DNA of 64,000 nt from Nakaseomyces glabratus (lineage: Eukaryota > Ascomycota > Saccharomycetes > Saccharomycetales > Saccharomycetaceae), in contig NC_088951.1 of NCBI RefSeq assembly GCF_010111755.1, positions 372,001-436,000 of the forward strand. The letters are read 5' to 3'. Shown piece by piece: positions 39,551-48,780 of this stretch. Every line of letters starts with the position of its first letter. Position 1 is the stretch's first letter. The notes under the pieces were generated by a model, which saw only the letters and a program-made list of their open reading frames with translations, was not told the origin of the DNA and did not search any database. Made by a program: the position numbers and the translations under genes.

Positions 39551-39672
39551 TTACCCGGACTTGTATTTACCCGGCTATATATATATGTGTTACCCGGCTA
39601 TATATATATGTTACCCGGACTTGTACTTACCCGGCTATATAACATCACCACGCACGTTACAGGTCCGGGTAA
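39551..39672. promoter_or_regulatory. Array of six Reb1-type TTACCCGG sites
   Basis: TTACCCGG occurs at 39551-39558, 39567-39574, 39590-39597, 39611-39618 and 39627-39634, and in reverse (CCGGGTAA) at 39665-39672. The core TTACCCG is the Reb1 consensus. Spacers are partly duplicated (GACTTGTA and CTATATATATATG), so the array arose by local duplication. It ends about 155 bases before the MSS51 ATG. Confidence 0.85.
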
Positions 39673-39826
39673 ACCACCCCCCCCTCACTCAATTCCCTGG
39701 AAAGCTTCCTGCCTTCTAATAACAATTCCCGCCGTATCTGGGCAAGTTATACTTAAGAAGGGACCTTACCTTTGGGAAGGGAGCAGTAGGAAGAAGCACA
39801 AGGAGAACAACTAGCAGCTGATACAA

Positions 39827-41140
39827 ATGATAAGGACTAGGACTAGGGCGGTGCAGAATACCGGAAAGTTCTACGCGTGCGTCTCGAAGAGACAGCTCAT
39901 GGGGTTTGTGCGCAACGCGCTAGGGTTGGACCCGCCTCCGTCGCCAGACGAGCCCACTGAACAGAACAGATTCCACCCGTGGGACCAGTCCCCAGCGGTA
40001 GACCTGAGAGAGCGCGCCGCAAGGATAAAGACGCTGGCCAAGTGCCCCGTGACACACAAACCCATCCAGTACACATGCCCCATCTCTGGTATCCCGACAC
40101 ACCACTCCCGCGAGGCCTGGGAGCAGGACAAGGAGTACCACGCATCGAAGAAGTACGAGATCCTGAAGAAAGTCAACATCTATGAGCACGACCTGAGAAG
40201 CGGCAGACCGTTCCCAGAGTTCGACTTCCCAAGAGACCAAGGCCCCGACAGGACCGTCAACTTGACCAATTGGGACCTGTTCCTGTACACCAGGTCCTTC
40301 TACTCCATGGACACAGAGTTCCAGCTCGCCGCAGTGACCAAGATGCTGAGCTACCCGATCACCATCGGGTCTGTGCTCCACCAGTTCTCCCCTTACTCTT
40401 TGAACCCGAAGGGGCCCATCACTTTGGAGGGCCTGAAGTCCCTGGCCGCACTCCGCTACACCTTGTACCCGCTCCAGAACAGAGCAGTCACTACAACCGC
40501 AAAGAACAAGCCCATGCGTATCTTCATACTCGGAGCCCGTGCCGAGGCCCAGCTGCCCGGCCACGTCTGGAAACAACTGCAGTTCCTGTTCCCACAACAG
40601 AACTTCGAAATCCACTTCATCGGACCAGAGTCCCTGTACGACAGAGAGCGCAACGAATACATCAGATCTGCCACCGCGAACGGAGAGACCGCCGCCGACG
40701 GCACCACTTCCTCCATCCCGGTCACTAAACGTATCGACGAAACCATGAAGTTCTTCTACCACACAGACTACTTCCACACCTTGCACACCGCCCAGGACTT
40801 CTTCCCATACGACCCATACCAGGACGTGTTCTTCATGTTCCACCCTGGCCTGGCCTCCCCTGAGTCCAAGGACACCTGGATGAAGGACACCGTCAAGGGC
40901 CTGCTGGACACAAAATGTGCCATATTCACAACAGGGTTCAACAAGAAGGATATGGCCGACGACATCCAGATCCTCCAGGACACGTACGGCAAGGAAATGG
41001 ACATGCTGATGAACCCAGTAAAAAACGTCTTCGGATCAACCAAATGGGAACTCGACGACAGCGACCCTCACTCAGTGTACCAGTTCAACATGTACATAGC
41101 AGGTTTCAGAGGTAAGAGATACCATCCAATCAAAGTATAG
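39827..41140 (+). CDS. MSS51: COX1 translational activator Mss51
   Basis: A 437-residue mitochondrial protein, the same length class as yeast Mss51 (436). Two Cys-Pro heme-regulatory motifs stand at C73-P74 (KCPVT) and C84-P85 (TCPIS), in the zinc-finger-like segment before GIPTHHSREAW. The rest is the family domain (NLTNWDLFLYTRSFYSMDTEFQLA, ILGARAEAQLPGHVW, VFGSTKWEL). Mss51 activates COX1 mRNA translation through its 5' UTR and binds newly made Cox1, coupling synthesis to complex IV assembly; heme binding may sense oxygen. COX24 and COX12 in the window serve the same complex. The gene is GC-rich in codon choice. Confidence 0.98.
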   Translation: MIRTRTRAVQNTGKFYACVSKRQLMGFVRNALGLDPPPSPDEPTEQNRFHPWDQSPAVDLRERAARIKTLAKCPVTHKPIQYTCPISGIPTHHSREAWEQDKEYHASKKYEILKKVNIYEHDLRSGRPFPEFDFPRDQGPDRTVNLTNWDLFLYTRSFYSMDTEFQLAAVTKMLSYPITIGSVLHQFSPYSLNPKGPITLEGLKSLAALRYTLYPLQNRAVTTTAKNKPMRIFILGARAEAQLPGHVWKQLQFLFPQQNFEIHFIGPESLYDRERNEYIRSATANGETAADGTTSSIPVTKRIDETMKFFYHTDYFHTLHTAQDFFPYDPYQDVFFMFHPGLASPESKDTWMKDTVKGLLDTKCAIFTTGFNKKDMADDIQILQDTYGKEMDMLMNPVKNVFGSTKWELDDSDPHSVYQFNMYIAGFRGKRYHPIKV

Positions 41141-41867
41141 ACAGAAAACCCATAACAATCTAATATTTTTACTTAAATTATGACAAGTGATAGATAATTG
41201 GTTTAGATATCAAAACGAACTCTTATATTGCAGAGGTTAACTTTCAATATTTATTTCACACCCATCAATGTTCATGGAATTTTCTTCCACCAACCTTTAG
41301 CCTGCCTTTCCCTAAGTACTTCCCACGCAAAAAAAAGGACGCAATGGGAAGTATAACGATTTTATTATTCTATTATTACATTTTTTCATTACTCCAAACT
41401 CTTCAAGAGCCAGCCTAATAGTTTTCTAGACCGGATGTTTAGCGTCAAAGCACGCATTCATTACATATCTGGGTTGAAAAAGCATTGCAAAAAGATAGCA
41501 CCAGAAGAGCCAACACAACTGTAAATAGTATCAATACTTTATGTTGACATAAATATGAAATATAAACTGAAACTTAAAGATCACGATAGACATTCTCTCC
41601 GCTCGTTTGGCTGTCACCCAAGGACATCGTCCCCATAAGCACCGCTTTTCCTACGTAATCATCCAAGCAATTTTGCCAAATAATGACACCCAGCGTAATC
41701 TATCAATCATCCCGCATAGTGAGAAAGCCATCTATATTAGCATAGAGCTCCTTGGATAGCATCAATTGCACTTGTAACCCACAGTTTCACTAACTTGGGA
41801 CATTTCCAGTACAACCAGAGCATTCAAGGGCGAACTAGACAGATAGAGAAAGGTAACCGTACAAATA
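41141..41867. other. MSS51 3' flank and COQ9 promoter
   Basis: About 730 bases, AT-rich, with T-rich tracts but no named motif or ORF of note. Confidence 0.45.
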
Positions 41868-42674
41868 ATGAGCTTATACAACAATCTAAGACTAGTCACC
41901 AGACAGAAGCAAGTGTCCGGACTGCTTTCCGCAGTAAGACGTTACCATCCAACTTCTAATGAGTATGTCAACCCAAAGGTCTGGGAGCCATTGACTTACA
42001 CACCCGAGTCTCCCGAGTTCAAGCTGCTATCGCATACCATGGAGAATTCCGTTCCACAACATGGTTTCACTGAAAAGGCCATCGTTAACTCTCTAAATGC
42101 GATGAAGATGCCAAGTGGTATGCTAACTACTATCGGTGCTTCCAATTCTGCCACTTTCCTGCACTCTTCACCAGCAGTTATGGAATTGATAAAGTTCCAA
42201 CTGGTGGAAAAAAGACATCGTATGGTTGAGGGAATAACTGAGATCGCTGAAGCATCTAAATTGCCAAGTCTGGAAAGCCTGCTACTAAAGAGATTGAAAA
42301 TGGATGTACCAATTGCTTCTCATTTGACTCAGATGACCGCACAATTGATGGTTCCAAGCTCTTTTATGACTAATGTCTCACTTCCAGAACTAGAGAGATT
42401 AGCAGACGACATGATTTATTACTCTAACGAGAAGGATCACCACGATTTTGCCTGGTACACCAAGAGAGCTGCTTTGGCCACTACATATTTGGCCAGTAAA
42501 GCTTTCATGGCTCAGGACAAGTCTCACAATTTCATGGAAACTATGGAATTTGCCCAAGATAAATTGCATAAAGTCATGACTTTGGGTGACTACTACAACA
42601 ATGTTGAAGAGTTTGGCTGGTTCACATTGATGTCTGCAGTAAACTTGACTAAGTCTCAAATGGCAAGAGTCTAG
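41868..42674 (+). CDS. COQ9: Ubiquinone biosynthesis protein Coq9
   Basis: A 268-residue mitochondrial matrix-side protein; yeast Coq9 has 260. Residues 1-25 (RQKQVSGLLSAVRRYH) form a presequence with a likely processing site before HPTSNEY. The body is the TetR-like COQ9 fold, including LPSLESLLLKRLKMDVPIASHL and the lipid-binding helix DFAWYTKRAALATTYLAS. It supports Coq7 in hydroxylation of demethoxy-ubiquinone within the CoQ synthome. The order MSS51, COQ9, YKE2, PBA1 matches YLR203, 201, 200 and 199. Confidence 0.96.
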   Translation: MSLYNNLRLVTRQKQVSGLLSAVRRYHPTSNEYVNPKVWEPLTYTPESPEFKLLSHTMENSVPQHGFTEKAIVNSLNAMKMPSGMLTTIGASNSATFLHSSPAVMELIKFQLVEKRHRMVEGITEIAEASKLPSLESLLLKRLKMDVPIASHLTQMTAQLMVPSSFMTNVSLPELERLADDMIYYSNEKDHHDFAWYTKRAALATTYLASKAFMAQDKSHNFMETMEFAQDKLHKVMTLGDYYNNVEEFGWFTLMSAVNLTKSQMARV

Positions 42675-42938
42675 ATTATAAACACTCTGCTTCAAAATAC
42701 TTCTGTCACTTTCCAAATTATAGTAACATAAGAAATACACTAACGACCTTCAAATACGAATATGACAACTATATTTATGAACTCTATGAAAACCCACTGG
42801 CCATTAACACTAAAGTTGTTATAGTTGTAATGTATATATTTACCACTCGCCCAATTACAACTTTTCGAAATTTCTGATCTTATTTTTTTACTTCTATTAT
42901 TATTTTTATTGAATCTATTATGTATTTAAAAGTATAGT

Positions 42939-43259
42939 CTATTTCTGTTGACTAATCAACTGGCCTCTAATCGTCTCTAGTTCTTGCTGCTTTGATCTTA
43001 TGTTATCTTCACAGCGTTTGATCTCCTCACCGATGAACTCCAACCTCTTATCGACGTTGTTCTTGGCATCATCGTGCTCAACCGGAAGAAGTACGTTACC
43101 TGTAAGCTTATACACCACTGTATCTTCTTTCAACGTGGCAAACTCCTCATTGACAATCTTGTTCTCTTGCAATTGCGTTTCCAGCTTCTGTCTCGCCGTT
43201 ACCAACTCTTCTAACTCATTCTGTAAGCTCTGATACTTGGCTCCTAATTCAGCAGACAT
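42939..43259 (-). CDS. YKE2: Prefoldin subunit 6 (Yke2/Gim1)
   Basis: A 106-residue beta-type prefoldin subunit with two long heptad coiled-coil helices (about 1-45 and 70-104) joined by the short strand region VVYKLTGNVLLPVEHDDAKNNVDKR. It is part of the heterohexameric GimC/prefoldin that hands unfolded actin and tubulin to the chaperonin CCT. Length is close to yeast Yke2 (114). Divergent from PBA1 over about 230 bases. Confidence 0.95.
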   Translation of the reverse strand: MSAELGAKYQSLQNELEELVTARQKLETQLQENKIVNEEFATLKEDTVVYKLTGNVLLPVEHDDAKNNVDKRLEFIGEEIKRCEDNIRSKQQELETIRGQLISQQK

Positions 43260-43488
43260 TGTATATATTACCTGATTGTTGATTTATATAGTGTGTTATG
43301 ACTAGCACTCCATTCAATTCTTTCAATACTATCAACTATCCCAGCTCATCTCTTCTCTTGTACAACTTTCAATATTTTTTCACTTTAAGAAATTTAAAGT
43401 TAAAAAGGCAATTGATCCATCGGGATATTATTGAAGGGACCAGTAATACCATAGTTCAGCGATACTGACGATCTAAAACAATTCAACA

Positions 43489-44452
43489 ATGCTAGTACGT
43501 TAATAACATATTTGATTTCCCTTTTGAGCCCATCTTTTAATCTTTTCCAGAAGTTATTTTACTAACAAACCATTGCTATTCGATATGATTTCCCTTATTG
43601 GTTGTGATTACTAGTGGGATTTCGACTGCAACAACACAGTTTAAACAATGGAATGAACTTTCAGAGCCACGTAACCATTTGGATGCACCAAACTTAGTCA
43701 ATAATACTGAATCATTGCAGTTGTTGCCGCTGCCCGACGTGCATATCCCCGATGAGCTATTTGAAGGTGGCAATGTGAAAAGGGTTATTTTGACTACAAA
43801 GACCATGGATACTTTCTTTCTGTTAGACAAAACTATGAAGGTCAAAAAGTTGGCTGATATTACCTGTAGTCTGGAAATACCAAAGAACTTACAAACCCAT
43901 GAAGCTACACATACTTGGGATTTTGGTGAGAACTTTCCAAATGAGGTTGAACCATTACAAGACGAGGAACAAAGGACATTTAGCTTGCGTTTCCCAATTT
44001 ATTTGCTTGAAGATCAAACACTGTATGTATCAATCGATGAGAATTTTCTGACCGTATCTCCTATATTTACAGCCCAAATTAGTGATGTAATATCGAAGAA
44101 GTTAAATCGCGGTCACGAAATTGTAATATTAGGATGTTCAGACCGCATAGAGGATACTAAGATCTGTACAAATAATAACTGTTCATTGGTACCTCCTGAA
44201 TTTGTAACTGGATTTCTAGGAAGTTTAATGAGTGATTTAACAAAGACAAATGACCAATTGTTCACTGCCGCCATATTTCCAAGTGAAGGTCCGCAGGGAT
44301 TCGAAAAGTTATCGTCTACAACTGTTGATAGTATAATTGATTTCTGCTCTCAATTGGTTAGTACGGACAAGAGCAGATATACAGAGGAATGCTACAAGAG
44401 ATGGAAGCGCAATGCTAGTTCCAATGGTGCGCAGTCCGGACTTTACTTATAA
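43489..44452 (+). CDS. PBA1: Proteasome assembly chaperone Pba1, spliced
   Basis: A two-exon gene. Exon 1 is 43489-43494 (ATGCTA, Met-Leu) and exon 2 is 43640-44452. The 272-residue product begins MLFKQWNELSEP, which agrees with my recollection of the S. cerevisiae PBA1 N terminus, also an intron gene. It forms a dimer with Pba2 (Add66) that caps alpha rings during 20S assembly. The C terminus SGLYL fits the HbYX-type tail that docks in alpha-ring pockets. Reading exon 2 alone from the ATG at 43598 would add 14 intron-derived residues and is wrong. Order between YKE2 and NOP56 is as in S. cerevisiae. Confidence 0.95.
43495..43639 (+). other. PBA1 spliceosomal intron (145 nt)
   Basis: 5' splice site GTACGT at 43495-43500, branch site TACTAAC at 43560-43566 (exact consensus) and 3' splice site CACAG ending at 43639. 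An earlier TAG at 43613-43615 would put exon 2 out of the homologous frame. Removing 43495-43639 joins Met-Leu to Phe-Lys-Gln-Trp. Confidence 0.95.
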
Positions 44453-44717
44453 ATAGTTATAATAATAGTTATAACAAGTGCATTTTTAAGACATCCAATG
44501 ACTCACCAATGGAAACAATGGGAGTTTTACATACCAGTTTAATTAACACTAATATTTTTTAAAGCTCTTTCTAAATATACAGTACATAATGGCTCTATTA
44601 TGAATGATGTGATGAAAATAATAAAATAAAAATGATGATGGAAATAAAATTTGCCTTCAATCCGTTTGATTTTTGATCTGGTTGTGTAATAGGTTATTTG
44701 TAGTTTAAGTGTATTGT

Positions 44718-46244
44718 TTATTTCTTGGACTTCTTCTCCTTCTTCTCCTTCTTATCTTTCTTTTCCTTCTTCTCTTTCTTTTCCTTCTTTTCCTTCTTTT
44801 CTTTCTTCTCCTTCTTCTCCTTCTTGGCCTTCTTTTCCTTCTTTTCCTTCTTCTCTTCCTCTTCTTCAGATTCAGATTCAGATTCTTCTAGTTTTCTCTT
44901 CTTAGAGTCAGCCTTTGGTTCTTCTGATACTGGCTTGTCCTTGTTGAACAATTCCATAGCCTCGTGGATGGCTAATTCGTTCTTCAAAGTTGGCTTACCG
45001 GTAGCATAGAATTCAAGTCTTTGTTCAACTTGCTTCTTCAAGACGGAACCGAAGACGTTTGTTGGCTCATCGGAGTAGTTATCTATTCTAGAAGCCATAG
45101 AACACTTGTTCGCTAGGTATCTGGAGATTCTACCCTTGTTCTTAGCAGAGGCCTTGGCAATGAAACCACTGTGGTAGATCAAACCGTACTTTGGAGTGTT
45201 ACCCTTGGTCTTCAAAGCTCTGAATAAAGCCTTCTCAGCACCCAAGATTTGCACAGTGGAAGCGGCTTGCTTGGAAAGACTGGTCAAAGAACCAGCGTGG
45301 GAGATCAGTCTAGCACCGATGACTTCACCAATCAATCCAGACAAGTTTGGAGCCACAGTGTGCATCTTCTCGCATAAGTAGTCGTATAGTTGCTTTCTGT
45401 AATCGACCAAAGAAACAACTCTCTGGGCAAAGACACAAACGTTTTCCATATCGGTCTCGGAAAGGTCTTGACCCATGGAGATTCTGGCGTTGTCAATGAT
45501 TCTCTCGGCAATACCAGCATCTTCGTTGACAACAGCGGCCAAGTCGTGTAGGGATTCCTCATTCAGAGAGGCCTTATCCTTGATGAACAAGACCAACTTA
45601 GCGAAGGTGTAGTTGTCTGGAACCAGCTTGGCCAGTTCCGGGAAGTGCCAACCGTACCATTCCTTAACTCTCATGGCGAATGTGTTGATGTCCTTGTCCA
45701 ATTGGTCCAAAAGAGCGATAGCTTGTATGATGTGGTTGTCGTTCTTTTGAACAGAGAACTTCACCTTGGCTCTGGAGTAAGCGTGACCCAAACCCAATTG
45801 AGCTCTCTCCAAGTCACCGGATTGCAAACCTTTCAGCAACTTTTCACCATGCAATCTAACACCACGGATCAAGTCCTGGGCCAACTCGTTGGCAATACAG
45901 TCGACGTATGGGAAAGCTTCCTTGATGGATGGACCCAAGTTCTTGTCAGAGATGGCCAATGTCACAGTGGACTTGGCGGAACCCTTTGGCAAGTTCAACT
46001 CCAAAACGTTCTTTAGACTCTCGGAGACAAGACCCTCAGAGATGTCGTTAGCGTTCTCCAAGGCCTCAGCGGCACCCTTGAAAGGAGCAAACGACACAAG
46101 CTCAACCAGCTTGGTGAACCCACCGAAGTCATTGATCTGCTCTTGCACTTCCTTCAGCTTAGAACCAATGTTGTCCTGGTTCAACTTCACCTTGAACACC
46201 GCATACCCAGTAGGCTCCTCAAACAACAGATACTCAATAGCCAT
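44718..46244 (-). CDS. NOP56: Box C/D snoRNP core protein Nop56
   Basis: A 508-residue protein; yeast Nop56 has 504. The N-terminal domain starts MAIEYLLFEEPTGYAVFK, followed by a coiled-coil region and the NOP domain (about 285-405, including GARLISHAGSLTSLSKQAASTVQILGAEKALF). The last 45 residues are an almost pure KKEKKEKK tail coded by a TTC/CTT microsatellite. It joins Nop58, Nop1 and Snu13 in guiding rRNA 2'-O-methylation. I chose the ATG at 46244; upstream in-frame sequence contains the promoter PAC/RRPE elements. The PAC and RRPE motifs about 100 bases upstream match the ribosome-biogenesis regulon. Confidence 0.98.
   Translation of the reverse strand: MAIEYLLFEEPTGYAVFKVKLNQDNIGSKLKEVQEQINDFGGFTKLVELVSFAPFKGAAEALENANDISEGLVSESLKNVLELNLPKGSAKSTVTLAISDKNLGPSIKEAFPYVDCIANELAQDLIRGVRLHGEKLLKGLQSGDLERAQLGLGHAYSRAKVKFSVQKNDNHIIQAIALLDQLDKDINTFAMRVKEWYGWHFPELAKLVPDNYTFAKLVLFIKDKASLNEESLHDLAAVVNEDAGIAERIIDNARISMGQDLSETDMENVCVFAQRVVSLVDYRKQLYDYLCEKMHTVAPNLSGLIGEVIGARLISHAGSLTSLSKQAASTVQILGAEKALFRALKTKGNTPKYGLIYHSGFIAKASAKNKGRISRYLANKCSMASRIDNYSDEPTNVFGSVLKKQVEQRLEFYATGKPTLKNELAIHEAMELFNKDKPVSEEPKADSKKRKLEESESESEEEEEKKEKKEKKAKKEKKEKKEKKEKKEKKEKKEKKDKKEKKEKKSKK
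44729..44855 (-). repeat. TTC/TTT codon repeat encoding the Nop56 Lys-Glu tail
   Basis: A long pyrimidine-rich run on the plus strand (repeated TTCTCC, TTCTTT and TTTTCC) codes for the KKE-type tail. It gives open frames on all strands by low complexity. Confidence 0.85.
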
Positions 46245-46710
46245 GTTTATCCTGACAGTTATCCTTGCTGTCCTACCTCCCCCCCAAACCAGATAATAGC
46301 TATGTGCCAGCCATAATATCTTTATAAAGTAGATGCTCATCGCATCGCATCGCAAATTTTTTGTGAAAAAAAAATTTTTCAGATGCAACTGTACGTGTGT
46401 CACATGGTTCATGGGGGGTGGAGCATAGGGAAGAGCATAGAGGAGCATAGTGAGTAGATATTTTATAGATATTTGTAGCCGGGTGGGTATCCAGCCTCGA
46501 GACTGCTTCCAATGGTTTGGACTATGACGCTGATAAGGGTTCATATTGCTGGAGCTGTTCTTGTCGAAACGGGTTTCGAGTCTCTATATTGGATTAAAAA
46601 ATGATGTTGATATGAGAGTGCGTGTATATATTGTACAGTAGTTGATTTATATATCTGAGGGGGAAATGCAAACAATTGGGAAAGGGGAGGGTGGTGGGAG
46701 GCACTGCCGC
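46245..46710. promoter_or_regulatory. NOP56 promoter with PAC and RRPE; PWP1 3' flank
   Basis: TGCTCATCGC with two further ATCGC repeats at 46334-46353 is followed at once by an oligo-A/T RRPE-like tract (46354-46380). GTCACATG (Cbf1 type) is at 46399-46406 and a C7 run at 46279-46285. The remainder to 46710 is the PWP1 3' flank without features. Confidence 0.75.
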
Positions 46711-48462
46711 TTACTCTTCGTCCTCGTCTTCCCAGTCTTCTTCGCCTTCATCGTCCTCGTCCTCGTCCTCGTTCTTGTCCTCGATTGTAAGCACGGTGTC
46801 CGGGTTGTCGTTCTTGATGTATTTCCTGGCAATCCTGGAGCTTCTGCCCAATGACTTGGCCTCGGCCTTGGCGGCTTCTTGCACCTGCTGCAGCTCGTCC
46901 TGGAACACTCTACGTACGGAACGGTTGGAGAACACATCCCACAGCTTGAGGCCCTTGCTGACACCACCGATGACTATGTTACCGGCAACTTCGATGTCTG
47001 GTGCAAAGCTGGAGGTCAGCACGTTGCCAACATCGAAGTCTCGGGACAGCACCATGCCGGGACCGCTGGAGCCCGCGGTGGCTTCAGTAGGAAACTTCCA
47101 CAGCTTGACCTGCTTCTCACCCATGGCACCAGTGGCCATCATACCGGAGATGAATCTGTTACAACTCAACGACGATATACCGGCATCGTGTGCCTTCAAA
47201 GTCCATACCGGTTTGGAGCCCTCGTTGTTTCTAATATCGAAGGAGTAAACGTTACCGGCATCGGTACCACACAGTATTATGTTCTCGCTGGCAAAAGTGG
47301 CGGTTTCGATCTCTTCGCCAGGTAGTACGGACCAATACTTGGACATCTGAGCCTCGTCTGATATTCTAACATCGGTCAACGCAGCACGGGAATCGTAACC
47401 TGCAGTCAGCAAGATTGAAGCGTTCTGCATGTGCCACTGAGACGAGGAGACGTTCTTGTTGCTGTGGATGTTGGCCATGGAACGTGCAGCAGTAGCGTTG
47501 TTCAAGTCCCATAGCTTAACGGTGTGATCAGCAGATGTAGAGGCAAGCACGGTACGGAATTGTCTGTTGTGGGCCAGCGACAAAACGGCGTCAGTGTGGT
47601 GTGTTGTGACATGGCCCTTCTTCTTACCTTTCTTCTTCTTGCTCTTGCCCAGACTGGCGGCCGAGTTCTCTTCAGGCTCATCGAGAATCAGGTCTGGGAA
47701 AGCCTTGTCCACTGAGTCCAGGTTCCAGATCTCGATTTGAGGGTCGAAAGTACCGATGGCCGCGAAGTTGCCTGGCTCCTCGGAGCTGGAGCCGACTTTG
47801 TAGTCGATCCACTCCACGCACAATGGGAAAGCAGGCAGCATGAGGTCGTGGTGCACATACAATGCGGAGTCACGGACCATACCACGGGCCACATCCGGGT
47901 CGTACTCGTCGCCTTCTTCAACAGGTATCTCGTCACTGTGGAAACCAGCACCATCATCGTAGACATAGACGTCTAAGTAAGAGATATCGTCCTCGGTTCT
48001 GGTGGCCAGGATCATGTTGTCCGTTGGGTAGACTTGCAACTCCTCCTTGTCCTCCTCGGTCTCCTTCTCGTGCGGCATTGAGATGTATGCGTCCTCGTCG
48101 CCCTCACCCGCATGGAACTTCACCTCATCGGACAGCCCAGGGAACATCGACATCTCAGCACCTTCAGCACCGTCCTCGTCATCGTAGTGCTCCATGTCGA
48201 ACTCCTTCAAGTCGTCGTCAACCTCCGCCTGGTCCTTCAACCTGTCAGTGTTGGGCTGGGCAACATCACCTGCCTCTTCACCCGCCTCTTCGCTCTCAGC
48301 ACCAGCCTGCGCATCCTGCGCATCGGCAAGATCCTCCTTGGCATCTTCCAGGTTCAATTGAGCCATCTGGTTGATCCGCTCCATCTCCTCATCATCCAAC
48401 ACATACTTCTCGGGGAACTGCGACGGAAACCCCCTTGGCACCCACGCGGTAGCTGAAATCAT
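46711..48462 (-). CDS. PWP1: WD-repeat ribosome biogenesis factor Pwp1
   Basis: A 583-residue WD40 protein; yeast Pwp1 has 576. The N-terminal 130 residues are acidic, the propeller spans about 180-520 (ASTSADHTVKLWDLNN is a clear blade end), and the C terminus is a Glu/Asp-rich tail. Pwp1 is part of the pre-60S Nop12/Rrp5-associated group needed for 25S/5.8S rRNA processing. Three PAC decamers and an RRPE-like element precede it. The order NOP56-PWP1-NMT1 is that of YLR197-195. Codon use is GC-rich throughout. Confidence 0.96.
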   Translation of the reverse strand: MISATAWVPRGFPSQFPEKYVLDDEEMERINQMAQLNLEDAKEDLADAQDAQAGAESEEAGEEAGDVAQPNTDRLKDQAEVDDDLKEFDMEHYDDEDGAEGAEMSMFPGLSDEVKFHAGEGDEDAYISMPHEKETEEDKEELQVYPTDNMILATRTEDDISYLDVYVYDDGAGFHSDEIPVEEGDEYDPDVARGMVRDSALYVHHDLMLPAFPLCVEWIDYKVGSSSEEPGNFAAIGTFDPQIEIWNLDSVDKAFPDLILDEPEENSAASLGKSKKKKGKKKGHVTTHHTDAVLSLAHNRQFRTVLASTSADHTVKLWDLNNATAARSMANIHSNKNVSSSQWHMQNASILLTAGYDSRAALTDVRISDEAQMSKYWSVLPGEEIETATFASENIILCGTDAGNVYSFDIRNNEGSKPVWTLKAHDAGISSLSCNRFISGMMATGAMGEKQVKLWKFPTEATAGSSGPGMVLSRDFDVGNVLTSSFAPDIEVAGNIVIGGVSKGLKLWDVFSNRSVRRVFQDELQQVQEAAKAEAKSLGRSSRIARKYIKNDNPDTVLTIEDKNEDEDEDDEGEEDWEDEDEE

Positions 48463-48780
48463 CGTCTATACTGGCCTCTCCTGCTCCAACGCACACACAC
48501 TACTCACTTATGCGATGAGCTTCCTTTTCATACTTGCGATGAGCTCGCAGCTGAAGCTCATCGCTTTGAAAAATTTTTAGTTTCCCGCACAGAAACTCAC
48601 ACAGAACGAGTTTAGTTTGGGATAAGATAGTGCCCCGGTGCTAGTTCTGACAAGTACTTCTGTCAGTTAGTCCTGTCAAGTAGCCCTGTCAAGTAGCCCT
48701 GTCAAGTAGCCCTGTCAAGTAGTTCTGAGAGTTGCTTGCTGAAGTTGCCGTCTATCCCTGGAAGTGCTGGCCTTTGAGAG
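48463..48780. promoter_or_regulatory. Divergent PWP1/NMT1 promoter: three PACs, RRPE, minisatellite
   Basis: GCGATGAGCT at 48512-48521 and 48536-48545, its reverse AGCTCATCGC at 48555-48564, and TGAAAAATTTTTAG (RRPE) at 48567-48580 form a dense ribosome-biogenesis promoter 50-120 bases from PWP1. On the NMT1 side a 13-base minisatellite lies at 48672-48723. Confidence 0.85.
48672..48723 (+). repeat. 13-bp minisatellite, four copies, before NMT1
   Basis: CCTGTCAAGTAGC is repeated three times exactly (48672-48710) with a fourth copy (48711-48723) differing in its last base. Diverged relatives lie just upstream (CTGACAAGTACTT). It ends 57 bases before the NMT1 ATG. Confidence 0.93.

Larger units (their letters stand above)
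38806..39826. other. Divergent HMX1/MSS51 intergenic region, repeat-rich
   Basis: About 1 kb with several structured blocks: a hexamer leader, Aft1-type sites, an inverted repeat (39082-39126), a CA/ACA-rich tract (39133-39185), a degenerate 16-base repeat (39306-39406), a Reb1-type site array (39551-39672) and a C8 run (39677-39684). No protein gene is apparent. Confidence 0.7.

Noticed and set aside
39920..40843. 307-codon antisense frame in MSS51, and similar long frames opposite HMX1, PWP1 and POX1
   Set aside because: These are shadows of GC-rich coding sequence, where stop codons are rare on the other strand.
43130..43145. CGTGGCAAA as Rpn4 PACE element for PBA1
   Set aside because: One mismatch to GGTGGCAAA, and it is inside the YKE2 coding sequence about 350 bases away.
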